From CAYNZV01 sp965217095 (GTDB lineage: Bacteria; Latescibacterota; UBA2968; UBA8231), in the NCBI GenBank assembly GCA_965217095.1, contig OZ244235.1:1240001-1304000 (forward strand): DNA of 64,000 bases. Reading direction: 5' to 3'. Every line of letters begins with the position of its first letter. Position 1 is the first letter of the stretch. The notes below the pieces were generated by a model. It was not told where the DNA came from and did no database searches. It saw nothing but the letters and a program-made list of their open reading frames with translations. Made by a program: the position numbers and the translations under genes. Positions 6,385 through 15,448 of this stretch are shown one piece after another.

Positions 6385-9374
6385 CCGAACAGTTCGTTAC
6401 ACGCAAACAGCTGGACATGAACGATCTGCACGCTCACCTCGCCGAGGGGGGCGGCAAGGAGTACTGGCGCAGCCTGGAGGAGTTGGCTGAAACCGAAGAA
6501 TTCGAGGAACTGCTCCACAGGGAATTCCCGGAGAGCGCCGACGGTGTAAGTCGGCGCAATTTTCTCAAGCTCATGAGTGCATCGTTGGCATTTGGCGGCC
6601 TGACGAACTGTACGATCCAACCTGAAGAGAAGATCGTTCCGTGGGTGAGGGCACCGGAGAACCTGATTCCCGGCCGTCCTCTGTTTTACGCCACGGCTAT
6701 GCCATTGGGCGGCGTCGGAACGGGGATCCTGGTGGAGAGCCACATGGGGCGGCCCACAAAGATCGAGGGCAACCCAGGACATCCTTCCAGTCTGGGCGGC
6801 ACCGACGCCGTTACCCAAGCTTCTATCCTCGACTTGTACGATCCCGACCGCGCCACCGCGGTCAACAACGCGGGTCGGATAAGCACGTGGAGCAGCTTCC
6901 TGCTGAGCCTCGACAAGGAGCTCGCCCTCCAACGGTTGAAGAAAGGCGCAGGACTGCGAATCCTCACCGAAACAGTAGGCTCACCCACACTCGGACAGCA
7001 GCTGGGTTTCTTGCTGGAGGAGTTCCCGGAGGCTCACTGGCATCAGTTCGAGCCTGCCAATCGGGACAATGTCCGAATCGGTGCTGCGACGGCTTTCGGT
7101 GAGCCGGTCAATACCTATTTCGATATCGCCAAGGCAGACGTCATTCTGTCTCTGGACGCCGATTTCCTCTACAGCGGTCCCGGCAGTGTGCGTTATGCCC
7201 GCGATTTTGCCTCGCGGCGCCGGCTTCGCGATGGTAACCAGGAATTTAATCGGCTTTACGTCGTCGAGACCTCCCCTTCCTCGACCGGGAGTATAGCCGA
7301 TCATCGTATGGCTCTGGACAGCGGCTCCATCGAGGCCTTCGCTTTGGCTTTGGCCGGCCAGTTGGGAGTGAAATTCCGCGCCGAAGGAAAGATCCCGCCC
7401 TTCAACGACCCCACCGGGTGGCTTGCGTCACTGGCAAGGGATCTACGGAATGCAGGCAGCTCCAGCCTCGTCGTCGTCGGGGACTACCAGTCTGCTAGCC
7501 TGCACGCTCTGGCACATGCCATCAACGATGCCCTCGGCAACGTTGGCACAACGGTACACTATACAGATCCACTGGAAGTGGAACCCGTGAACGAATCTGA
7601 ATCCATCCGGGATCTGGTAGCGTCCATGAAAGCCGATGCGGTGGAAGTCCTGATCATCGTCGGTGGCAATCCCGTTTTCAACGCTCCGGCCGACCTCGAC
7701 TTTGCAAAGGCCTTAGGCCATGTGGGGTTTCGGGCACAGTTGAGTCCGTTCGAGGACGAGACCTCCGCGTTGTGCCACTGGCATGTGCCCGAGTCTCACT
7801 ACCTCGAATCGTGGAGTGACATCAGGTCGTATGACGGCACTGCCACGATCGTGCAGCCGTTGATCCAGCCCCTCTACAACAGCAAGTCCGCTCACGAGTT
7901 GGTGGGGGCCATGATAGGGCAACCGGGGCTTGTGGTCAGAGACCTGCTCAGGGAGTTCTGGCGGCAGGAGACCTTCGCCGCGGATTTCGAGGAGTTCTGG
8001 GTTCGGGCCCTCCACGATGGCGTGCTTGCTGATATGGCTTTCTACCCACGCCGGGTGAGCTTGCGCGCCCCGATCAAGATCGCGACGGGATTCGCTCTAC
8101 CCATCGGCGAGGAGCAGATGGAACTTGCCCTGCGCCCCGATCCCCTTATCTGGGATGGCCGCTTCGTCAACAACGGCTGGCTCCAAGAGACGCCCAAACC
8201 GGTGACCGAGTTGACCTGGGATAACGCCGCTCTGATGAGCCCGAAAACGGCCCAGAGACTGGGCCTGAAGAACGAGCAGGTGGTCGAACTGAGTCACGCC
8301 GGTCGATCCATGAAAGCCCCTGTGTGGATCGTACCGGGTCAGGCTCGTGATGTCGTAACCGTTCACCTCGGATACGGTCGCAGGCAGTCAGGTCGGGTGG
8401 GCAAAGGCACCGGATTCAATGCCTATGCGGTGCGGACCTCCTCTAGTATGTGGCGAACAACAGGGCTGAAAGTCATCAAGTCCTTCGACCGCCATGCCCT
8501 CGCCTGCACCCAGGACCACCAGCTCATGGAAGGGCGACACCTGGTCAGGCACGCCGATCTGGAGCACTACCGGCACCATCCCGATTTCGCGCAGCACGAG
8601 GTCCATGTGTCCCCCGCCTCGCTCACGCTCTTCAACAACGACGAATTCCAGTCCACAACAGGCAACTCCTGGGGCATGGCCATCGATCTCAACGCCTGTA
8701 TCGGTTGCAATGCCTGTACCGTCGCCTGCCAGGCGGAAAACAATATTCCCATAGTGGGCAAGGACGAGGTCCTCAACGGCCGAGAGATGTCGTGGATCCG
8801 TATCGACCGGTACTACGCGGGAGATCTGGACGATCCCGAGATTCTCCACCAGCCTGTTCCCTGCCAACAATGCGAGAATGCTCCTTGTGAGCTGGTCTGT
8901 CCGGTCGGGGCGACGGTGCACAGCGAAGAGGGCCTGAACGACATGGTCTACAATCGGTGCGTCGGAACTCGCTATTGCTCCAACAACTGCCCCTACAAGG
9001 TGAGGCGTTTCAATTATCTCCAGTACGCGGATCGAGATACTCCCAGTCTCAAGCCCCAGCGCAACCCCGACGTAACGGTCCGGTCGCGCGGGGTCATGGA
9101 GAAATGCACCTACTGCACCCAGCGCATCAACGCCGCCCGCATCGTCGCCAAGAAACGTGGCGGCCCGATACAGGATGGGGAAATCCAGACCGCGTGCCAG
9201 CAGGTGTGTCCTACCGAGGCTATTGTCTTCGGTAACATCCAGGATGAGAACAGTCGCGTGTCCAAATGGAAGGACTCGTCCCTGAACTACAGTATCCTCC
9301 CCGATCTGAACACGAGACCGCGCACGACCTACCTCGCCAGAGTCAAGAACCCCAACCCCGAGATCAAGGGATAA
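6381..9374 (+). CDS. actB: Alternative complex III subunit ActB, iron-sulfur/molybdopterin-like fusion
   Basis: A 997-residue peripheral subunit that carries electrons through iron-sulfur clusters. It fuses a domain related to molybdopterin oxidoreductases (about residues 60-740; known ActB proteins bind no molybdenum) to a ferredoxin-like domain (about 765-990). The cluster ligands are visible: CIGCNACTVAC, CQQCENAPCELVC, CVGTRYCSNNC, CTYC and CQQVC, fitting the three [4Fe-4S] and one [3Fe-4S] centres of the family. A twin-arginine signal SRRNFLKLM at residues 57-63 lies behind a conserved N-terminal extension containing EYWRSLEEL, as is typical for ActB, and directs export. ATG 6381 overlaps the actA stop; a longer frame from 6363 is less likely. 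Confidence 0.95.
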   Translation: MTEQFVTRKQLDMNDLHAHLAEGGGKEYWRSLEELAETEEFEELLHREFPESADGVSRRNFLKLMSASLAFGGLTNCTIQPEEKIVPWVRAPENLIPGRPLFYATAMPLGGVGTGILVESHMGRPTKIEGNPGHPSSLGGTDAVTQASILDLYDPDRATAVNNAGRISTWSSFLLSLDKELALQRLKKGAGLRILTETVGSPTLGQQLGFLLEEFPEAHWHQFEPANRDNVRIGAATAFGEPVNTYFDIAKADVILSLDADFLYSGPGSVRYARDFASRRRLRDGNQEFNRLYVVETSPSSTGSIADHRMALDSGSIEAFALALAGQLGVKFRAEGKIPPFNDPTGWLASLARDLRNAGSSSLVVVGDYQSASLHALAHAINDALGNVGTTVHYTDPLEVEPVNESESIRDLVASMKADAVEVLIIVGGNPVFNAPADLDFAKALGHVGFRAQLSPFEDETSALCHWHVPESHYLESWSDIRSYDGTATIVQPLIQPLYNSKSAHELVGAMIGQPGLVVRDLLREFWRQETFAADFEEFWVRALHDGVLADMAFYPRRVSLRAPIKIATGFALPIGEEQMELALRPDPLIWDGRFVNNGWLQETPKPVTELTWDNAALMSPKTAQRLGLKNEQVVELSHAGRSMKAPVWIVPGQARDVVTVHLGYGRRQSGRVGKGTGFNAYAVRTSSSMWRTTGLKVIKSFDRHALACTQDHQLMEGRHLVRHADLEHYRHHPDFAQHEVHVSPASLTLFNNDEFQSTTGNSWGMAIDLNACIGCNACTVACQAENNIPIVGKDEVLNGREMSWIRIDRYYAGDLDDPEILHQPVPCQQCENAPCELVCPVGATVHSEEGLNDMVYNRCVGTRYCSNNCPYKVRRFNYLQYADRDTPSLKPQRNPDVTVRSRGVMEKCTYCTQRINAARIVAKKRGGPIQDGEIQTACQQVCPTEAIVFGNIQDENSRVSKWKDSSLNYSILPDLNTRPRTTYLARVKNPNPEIKG

Positions 9375-9385
9375 ACCGCTGCGCC

Positions 9386-10771
9386 ATGTCAGAGCCGGTA
9401 AGGTCGACACGACAGCAGTACACACCGCCTCCTCCCGAGTTGGGTCCGGGTCAGACGTCGCACACGTCGATAACGGAAACGATCAGCGCTGTCGTTCTGA
9501 CGCGCCACACACCCATACAATGGTTCATCATAGTCTTTGTGGGTCTGATGGGCGTGGGACTCCTGCAACTGGCCATCGGCTACCTATTGTACGAGGGAAT
9601 CGGCATCTGGGGTCTGAACGTCCCCGTCGGCTGGGGTTTCGCTATCGTCCACTTCGTCTGGTGGATAGGGATTGGCCACGCGGGCACGCTCATTTCCGCC
9701 ATCCTTCTGCTCTTTCGCCAGAAGTGGCGCACCTCCATCAACCGCTCGGCCGAAGCCATGACCATCTTCGCCGTAATGTGCGCCGGCATGTTTCCCTTAA
9801 TCCATACCGGGCGCCCCTGGCTAGCCCTATACTGGTTGTTTCCGTACCCCAACTCCATGGATGTTTGGCCCCAGTTCCGCTCTCCCCTGATCTGGGATGT
9901 CTTTGCGGTGAGTACCTACTTTACCGTGTCGCTCGTCTTCTGGTATATGGGGATGGTTCCCGATATTGCAAGTTTTCGCGATCGAGCCAAATCACCGATC
10001 CTCAAGCGCATCTACGGGTTTGTGGCCATGGGCTGGCGCGGATCGGCCATCCACTGGGAGCGGTACGAGATGGCATCCCTCATGTTGGCCGGCCTTGCCA
10101 CTCCGTTGGTCCTGTCCGTGCACAGCGTCATCAGTCTGGACTTCGCCGTCTCCATCATACCAGGGTGGCACACCACGATATTTCCTCCCTATTTCGTTGC
10201 TGGAGCTATCTACGCCGGATTTGCCATGGTGCTCATTCTGGTGATTCCTCTGAGGCGCCTCTACGGATTGCAGGATTTCATCACCGTACGGCACCTGGAG
10301 AACATGGGCAAAGTGATGCTCACTGCCGGGCTCATCGTCGCTTACGGCTACTTCATGGAGCAGTTGATAGCCTGGTACAGCGCCAGCGTTTATGAATCGT
10401 TCATGATGTACAATCGGATGTTCGGACCGTATGGAAGCTACTACTGGTGGCTCATAATCTGTAACATCCTCATTCCTCAGGCTCTGTGGTCCAAGAGGGT
10501 GCGCCAGAACACCATCTGGCTCTTCCTCATTTCCGTGGTTATCAGCGTGGGCATGTGGCTGGAGCGATTCGTCATCGTCATTACCAGCCTGCACCGAGAC
10601 TACATGCCCTCTTCCTGGGACATGTTCTACCCCACGTTCTGGGATTGGGCTACCTACGTGGGAACCATCGGCTTTTTCCTCCTCGCCTTCTTTCTATTCG
10701 TGCGAGGACTGCCGTTGATCGCCGCCCACGAAATCCGAACTCTTCTCCCGTTCGGGAACAAGGTGAAATAG
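9386..10771 (+). CDS. actC: Alternative complex III subunit ActC, NrfD-like quinol-binding membrane protein
   Basis: A 461-residue integral membrane protein of the NrfD/PsrC family with about ten transmembrane segments, expected to bind quinol near the periplasmic side and pass electrons to the ActB clusters. Recognisable segments include TRHTPIQWFIIVFVGLMGVG, the FVWWIGIGHAGTLISAIL helix with conserved His, and the HSVISLDFAVSIIPGWHTTI region shared by ActC and ActF. The start ATG 9386 lies 11 bases after actB. It is followed after 30 bases by actD. Confidence 0.95.
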   Translation: MSEPVRSTRQQYTPPPPELGPGQTSHTSITETISAVVLTRHTPIQWFIIVFVGLMGVGLLQLAIGYLLYEGIGIWGLNVPVGWGFAIVHFVWWIGIGHAGTLISAILLLFRQKWRTSINRSAEAMTIFAVMCAGMFPLIHTGRPWLALYWLFPYPNSMDVWPQFRSPLIWDVFAVSTYFTVSLVFWYMGMVPDIASFRDRAKSPILKRIYGFVAMGWRGSAIHWERYEMASLMLAGLATPLVLSVHSVISLDFAVSIIPGWHTTIFPPYFVAGAIYAGFAMVLILVIPLRRLYGLQDFITVRHLENMGKVMLTAGLIVAYGYFMEQLIAWYSASVYESFMMYNRMFGPYGSYYWWLIICNILIPQALWSKRVRQNTIWLFLISVVISVGMWLERFVIVITSLHRDYMPSSWDMFYPTFWDWATYVGTIGFFLLAFFLFVRGLPLIAAHEIRTLLPFGNKVK

Positions 10772-10801
10772 CGGGGCTTCGTCGAACCTGCTCCGATTAT
10801 T

Positions 10802-11344
10802 ATGAGCCAGACTAGATCCGACACCTACGGCCTCATGGCAAAGTTCGAGACCCCCGAGGATCTCCTGGAGGCTGCCAAGCGCACCTACTCGGAAGGATAC
10901 CGAACCATGGATGCCTATGCGCCTTTGCCCATCCACGGTCTGGCCGCTGCCATCGGATTCCACAGAACCAATCTGCCCATTCTTACCTTCATCTGCGGTG
11001 CGCTAGGCGCGATCGCCGGGTACGCCTTGCAGTACTGGGTCCACGTTATCGACTTCCCCTTGAACATCGGGGGAAGACCCCTGCACAGCGGTGTCATGTT
11101 TATTCCCGTCGCCTTCGAGGTAACCATCCTGTTTGCCGCCTTGGGCACCTTCGTAGGACTGTGGATTCGCAACGGACTGCCCATGCCTTACCACCCGGTT
11201 TTTAATGTGGAAGGCTTCGAGCGCGCCAGTCAGGACCGCTTCTTCCTCTGCATCGAATCCGGGGATCCCCTCTTCGATGTCGACCGCACTGCGTCTTTCT
11301 TGCAGGGCTTGAATCCAGAAGAGGTATCGACCGTTGACTGGTAG
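10802..11344 (+). CDS. actD: Alternative complex III subunit ActD (DUF3341)
   Basis: A 180-residue membrane subunit with two transmembrane helices (about residues 58-78 and 100-120), in the position and of the size typical for ActD. The N-terminal cytoplasmic part GLMAKFETPEDLLEAAK(R)TYSEGY and the link DAYAPLPIHGL are family hallmarks. ActD has no cofactor and its function in the complex is structural or unknown. It lies 30 bases after actC and is followed by actE at the next base or two. Confidence 0.93.
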   Translation: MSQTRSDTYGLMAKFETPEDLLEAAKRTYSEGYRTMDAYAPLPIHGLAAAIGFHRTNLPILTFICGALGAIAGYALQYWVHVIDFPLNIGGRPLHSGVMFIPVAFEVTILFAALGTFVGLWIRNGLPMPYHPVFNVEGFERASQDRFFLCIESGDPLFDVDRTASFLQGLNPEEVSTVDW

Positions 11345-11345
11345 C

Positions 11346-11933
11346 ATGCCGACATGGCGCTATCGAGCGGCCATCTCTACGGCAGTCGCGCTGACAGGGG
11401 TGCTGCTCGCGGGTGGTTGCGAGCTGCGGCAGGCAATGTACAATCAGCCGAAGTACGAGAGTCTCGAGGCCTCCGATCTGTTCGAGGACGGGCTCTCTGC
11501 CCGCCTCCCTGTGGAGGGAACGGTGGCTCGGGGACAGCTGCGCCTTGACTCTCATCTCTACGAGGGCAAGGTGAACGGCGAGTTGGCAACCACGCTGCCT
11601 CTGGAGCTAACAGAGGAGCTCCTCGTGCGGGGCAGACAGCGGTACGAGATATTCTGCTCGCCCTGCCATGACCGCACGGGCACCGGCAACGGATTAATCG
11701 TAAAGCGCGGGCTCAAGCAACCTCCGTCATACCACCTCGACCGTCTACGAGAGGTACCTGTCGGACACTTCTTCGACGTCATCACCAACGGCTTCGGTGC
11801 GATGTACGGTTTCGCGGCTGGAATTCCCGTCAAGGACCGGTGGGCTATTGCTGCGTACGTGCGTACTCTCCAGTTCAGCCAGAGTGCCCAGTTCGACGAA
11901 CTGCCCCCAGAGGATCAGAGGCAGCTGGAATGA
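11346..11933 (+). CDS. actE: Alternative complex III subunit ActE, monoheme cytochrome c lipoprotein
   Basis: A 195-residue exported cytochrome. The N-terminus has a signal peptide ending in the lipobox LLAGGC (Cys near residue 25), so it is anchored by lipid at the outer face of the inner membrane. A single heme c site CSPCHD lies near residue 104, with the likely axial Met further on in the GAMYGFAAGIP region. It relays electrons from ActA to the oxidase, either directly or through the cytochrome domain of CoxB. An alternative TTG start at 11334 adds four residues. The stop overlaps the start of actF. Confidence 0.92.
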   Translation: MPTWRYRAAISTAVALTGVLLAGGCELRQAMYNQPKYESLEASDLFEDGLSARLPVEGTVARGQLRLDSHLYEGKVNGELATTLPLELTEELLVRGRQRYEIFCSPCHDRTGTGNGLIVKRGLKQPPSYHLDRLREVPVGHFFDVITNGFGAMYGFAAGIPVKDRWAIAAYVRTLQFSQSAQFDELPPEDQRQLE

Positions 11934-13138
11934 ACGAGGAGATCATTCGTCAGTCGGAGGCGCTGAAACCGCTGCTAGACAGCTCCAGGAACAAGGCCCT
12001 CGTCGTCGGCTTGGTGGCAAGCGCTTTCGCGATCTGGGGCTTGTTCGTCGACCACGACCAGTTTTTTCGATCGTATCTGCTGGCGTTCATCTACTGGGTG
12101 AGCCTGACTCTGGGCAGTCTCCTGCTCCTCATGGTTCACCACCTGGTGGGAGGAAGGTGGGGATTCGCTACTCGTCGCCTCTTGGAGGGCGGTACCCGGA
12201 CGATGCTACTTATGTTCGTGCTGGGCATCCCCGTACTTCTGGGTATCCACGAGCTCTATGAGTGGAGTCACGAAGATGTAGTGGCCAGCGACGAGATCCT
12301 CCAGAAAAAGGCCGTGTTTCTGAATCCGACCTTCTTCGTGATCCGCTACGTCATCTACTTTCTGATATGGGGCGCCCTGGCTGTGCGCCTCAATAGGTGG
12401 ACAGCCGAGCAGGACTCTTCTACGACAGATACCTCCCCGACGCGGAGGATGCAGGTCCTCAGTGGACCGGGCGTGTGTGTGTTCGTCATCGTCGCTACTT
12501 TCGCGTCCATCGACTGGATCATGTCCCTGGAGCCTCACTGGTTCTCCACCATCTACGCAGCTATCTACATCATCGGACAAATGCTCTTGACGTGGGCCTT
12601 CATGACCATTGTGTCGGTGCAACTGTCGCGATACCAGCCCTTGAGTGCGTTACTGACCAACGAGCGATTGAGAGATCTGGGCACTTTCATGCTCGCCTTC
12701 GTCATGCTCTGGGCCTACACTGCCCTCTCACAGCTGCTGATCATCTGGTCCGGCAACCTGCCCGAGGAAATCACCTGGTACTACACCCGTCTCAAGGGCG
12801 GCTGGCAACACGTGGGTTATCTGCTTGTGTTTTTTCATTTCGGCCTGCCATTTGTTCTGCTGGTCTCCAGCCGACTCAAAGCGCGCATCCCGATCCTGGT
12901 CTCCATTGCAGGAGGTCTAATGGTCATGCGGCTGGTGGACCTCTTCTGGATCACCGCCCCTGCTTTCGGAAAGGGGTTAACCATCCACTGGCTGGACGTG
13001 GCGCTGCCCATCGCCATGGGTGGCCTCTGGTTGTTCGTCTTCTACGGGCAGCTGACGAAGCGATCCCTCGTCGCCCTGAACGATCCGCGCTTCGATTTCT
13101 CGGAACTTGCCGCCGCCGGCGAGGAATCCCATGGCTGA
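11930..13138 (+). CDS. actF: Alternative complex III subunit ActF, NrfD-like membrane protein
   Basis: A 402-residue polytopic protein, shorter paralogue of ActC with about ten transmembrane segments. It stabilises the complex and may take part in proton movement. Family features include the SYLLAFIYWVSLTLGSLLLL helix, the VHHLVGGRWG loop and FLNPTFFVIRYVIYF. ATG 11930 overlaps the actE stop (ATGA); the longer frame from 11840 runs back into actE. The stop overlaps the next gene by 8 bases. Confidence 0.93.
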   Translation: MNEEIIRQSEALKPLLDSSRNKALVVGLVASAFAIWGLFVDHDQFFRSYLLAFIYWVSLTLGSLLLLMVHHLVGGRWGFATRRLLEGGTRTMLLMFVLGIPVLLGIHELYEWSHEDVVASDEILQKKAVFLNPTFFVIRYVIYFLIWGALAVRLNRWTAEQDSSTTDTSPTRRMQVLSGPGVCVFVIVATFASIDWIMSLEPHWFSTIYAAIYIIGQMLLTWAFMTIVSVQLSRYQPLSALLTNERLRDLGTFMLAFVMLWAYTALSQLLIIWSGNLPEEITWYYTRLKGGWQHVGYLLVFFHFGLPFVLLVSSRLKARIPILVSIAGGLMVMRLVDLFWITAPAFGKGLTIHWLDVALPIAMGGLWLFVFYGQLTKRSLVALNDPRFDFSELAAAGEESHG

Positions 13139-13538
13139 GCCGCTTGCCCCTGAAGCTCGAGGATACGAGCAGTCGGATGCATCGGCGGGCATGCTGGCCC
13201 GGGTGGCCATCGTCCTGGCGGTTTTTCTGGTGTGTGTCTTCGTCGGGATCGTCGTTCTTTTCAAGGTGTTCAGTTATGTTCAACCTCGGCTGTTCGATGA
13301 AGAACCGCACCCTATGACCCAGACGAGACAAACGGCCACGGGGCCCCGCCTGCAGCTGGATCCTCCGCAGCAGAAGATCGATTTGCTGGCCACCGAGAAT
13401 CAGGCTTTGACTACCTACGACTGGGTAGATCGCGAGCAAGGGCTTGTGCGCATTCCCATCGATCGAGCCATCGCTATTCTGGCCAAACAGCGCCGACTGC
13501 CGCATAAAACGGACAGCACGGAGGTCGAGAGCCAGTGA
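13131..13538 (+). CDS. Conserved single-span membrane protein between actF and SCO
   Basis: A 135-residue protein of unknown function with one transmembrane helix (about residues 22-46) and a periplasmic tail. The tail contains GPRLQLDPPQQKIDLLATEN, then a (S/T)YDWVDREQGLVRIPIDRAI segment. The same arrangement occurs in small proteins placed between cytochrome complexes and SCO genes in other bacteria, as far as I recall. It overlaps both neighbours (8 bases with actF, 1 base with the SCO gene), so it is surely translated with them. A role in oxidase assembly is only inferred from position. Confidence 0.85.
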   Translation: MAEPLAPEARGYEQSDASAGMLARVAIVLAVFLVCVFVGIVVLFKVFSYVQPRLFDEEPHPMTQTRQTATGPRLQLDPPQQKIDLLATENQALTTYDWVDREQGLVRIPIDRAIAILAKQRRLPHKTDSTEVESQ

Positions 13539-14428
13539 TGATCACCGTTGACTCCGCCCGATCCAACCTCTTGCATGACCGTGATGCGGCGGCTAGTCGT
13601 AAGACTTGGTGGCACAGCGCTGTGACTCTGATTGCCGTCGCCATCCTGACGTCTGCGGCCAGCGCACAGCCCATCGACTCGCAGCGGGTGGACGAGATCG
13701 GCTTGGATCAGAACCTCGATGGGCAAATACCTCTCGACCTCACATTCACCGATGAGAAGGGCCGGAAGGTCGCCATTGGAGATTACCTCGGCGAGCGGCC
13801 GGCACTGCTTACCCTCGTGTACTATGAGTGCCCCATGCTGTGCACCCAGATCCTCAACGGACTGACGCGGAGTTTGCGGGTGCTCTCCTTCGATGTGGGG
13901 AAAGAGTTTGATATTATCACCGTCAGCATTGACCCAGGTGAGACGCCGAGTCTGGCTGCGGCGAAGAAGAAGGAGTACGTGAAGCGGTACGGCCGGACCA
14001 GCGCCGATCGCGGGTGGCACTTTCTAACCGGGAGCCAGGATCAGATCGAGCTACTGGCACAGGCCGCAGGATTCCGTTATCAATACGACCCGGAAACCGA
14101 TATCTACCTTCACGCCAGCGGCATCATGGTGCTCACCCCAGAGGGAAAGCTCGCCCGTTACTTCTATGGAATCGACTACGCTCCCAAGGACGTGCGTCTT
14201 GGGCTCATCGAGGCATCGCAGAACAAGATCGGTTCTCCAGTGGACCAGTTGCTCTTGCTGTGCTATCAATACGACCCGTCAACCGGGAAGTACGGTCTGG
14301 TAATAATGAACTCCGTGCGAATCGCGGGTGCGCTGACGGTGGTGACCATAGGGGCGTTCGTAGCCCTCATGCTGCGCCGGGAGCGCCGCGCGAGATTGAC
14401 GCACGGGACCGCCGGTTCCCCTGCATAG
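13538..14428 (+). CDS. SCO1/SenC family copper chaperone
   Basis: A 296-residue exported thioredoxin-fold protein that delivers copper to the CuA centre of cytochrome oxidase subunit II. The copper and redox site ECPMLCTQ (CxxxC) is near residue 102, and the distal copper-binding His lies in DIYLHASGIMVLTP near residue 192. It has an N-terminal signal or anchor (VTLIAVAILTSAASAQP) and, less commonly, a second membrane helix at the C-terminus (about 266-285), so both ends may be anchored. ATG 13538 overlaps the preceding stop by one base. It sits directly before the caa3 oxidase genes. A truncated remnant of another SCO gene lies at 26865-27146. Confidence 0.93.
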   Translation: MITVDSARSNLLHDRDAAASRKTWWHSAVTLIAVAILTSAASAQPIDSQRVDEIGLDQNLDGQIPLDLTFTDEKGRKVAIGDYLGERPALLTLVYYECPMLCTQILNGLTRSLRVLSFDVGKEFDIITVSIDPGETPSLAAAKKKEYVKRYGRTSADRGWHFLTGSQDQIELLAQAAGFRYQYDPETDIYLHASGIMVLTPEGKLARYFYGIDYAPKDVRLGLIEASQNKIGSPVDQLLLLCYQYDPSTGKYGLVIMNSVRIAGALTVVTIGAFVALMLRRERRARLTHGTAGSPA

Positions 14429-14488
14429 GTGATCCGGCTAGTCTGTGCCTTATAGGTGATTACGAATCGTGAAATTGGCTGACTGACG

Positions 14489-15424
14489 ATGTCCGACGAC
14501 TTTCCACTCTTTCCCGAACAAGCCTCCACCTTTGCACCGCAGGTGGATGGCCTCTATTTCTTTCTGCTCTTCCTGGGTCTGTTTTTCGCGCTAGGGGTAA
14601 TCTTCTTCCTCGTGTTGTTTGCGGCCAAATACCGGCGGCGATCCGAGGACGAGCGCCCGACGCCGATCGAAGGCTCCATGCCGCTCGAATTGGCCTGGAG
14701 TATCGTTCCTCTCGTCCTCTCCGTTGTGATTTTTTTCCTCGGTGCGGGCGTCTTTTTCAGGATGTACAATCCCCCTGCGAATGCGATTGATATCTACGTC
14801 GTGGGCAAACAATGGATGTGGAAGGTCCAGCACCCTCAGGGCAAGCGCGAGATCAATGAGCTGCACGTCCCGGTAAACCAGCCGGTGCGGCTCACGCTGG
14901 CCTCAGAGGACGTGATTCACGCCTTCTTCATTCCCGCCTTCCGGGTTAAGAGAGACGTAGTCCCTGGGCGATATAACACCATGTGGTTCGAAGCTACCAA
15001 GGTGGGAGAGTATCACCTCTTCTGCGCCGAATACTGCGGCACTCAGCATTCCGGTATGATCGGACGCATCGTCGTCATGGAGCAGGAGGAGTTTCAGAAC
15101 TGGCTGAGCGGGGGAGCTACGGGCGAAACCATGGTGGAAGCGGGCGCGCGCCAGTTCCAGCAACTAGGTTGTGAGACGTGCCACAAGGAGTCCAACGAGG
15201 GAAGGGGTCCGAAATTGTTAGGTCGTTTCGGGACGCCGGTGCAGATCACTACCGGAGAAACAGTGATCGCCGACCAGGATTATCTGCGAAACTCGATCCT
15301 GGACCCCGGCAGCCAAGTCGTCAGCGGATACAAGCCTATCATGCCCACCTTCCAGGGGCAGATCAGCGAGGAGACGCTGATGCAGATTATCAGCTACATC
15401 GAATCTTTGGGTGATGCCGAGTAG
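14489..15424 (+). CDS. coxB: Cytochrome c oxidase subunit II with fused cytochrome c (caa3 type)
   Basis: A 311-residue subunit with two N-terminal membrane helices (about 18-42 and 68-90), a cupredoxin domain holding the binuclear CuA site (His in VIHAFFIPAF, then CAEYCGTQHSGM near residues 180-191), and a C-terminal cytochrome c domain with CETCHKE near residue 230. The fused cytochrome makes this a caa3-type oxidase that can take electrons straight from alternative complex III. The cytochrome domain ends with the LDPGSQVVSGYKPIMPTF motif typical of this class. It is followed after 24 bases by coxA. Confidence 0.95.
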   Translation: MSDDFPLFPEQASTFAPQVDGLYFFLLFLGLFFALGVIFFLVLFAAKYRRRSEDERPTPIEGSMPLELAWSIVPLVLSVVIFFLGAGVFFRMYNPPANAIDIYVVGKQWMWKVQHPQGKREINELHVPVNQPVRLTLASEDVIHAFFIPAFRVKRDVVPGRYNTMWFEATKVGEYHLFCAEYCGTQHSGMIGRIVVMEQEEFQNWLSGGATGETMVEAGARQFQQLGCETCHKESNEGRGPKLLGRFGTPVQITTGETVIADQDYLRNSILDPGSQVVSGYKPIMPTFQGQISEETLMQIISYIESLGDAE

Positions 15425-15448
15425 GGCCGCTCGGAAAGCAGGTCACGG

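Noticed and set aside
8388..9425. Long reverse-strand frame over actB
   Set aside because: It lies opposite the clear ferredoxin domain of actB, and results from the codon bias of that gene.
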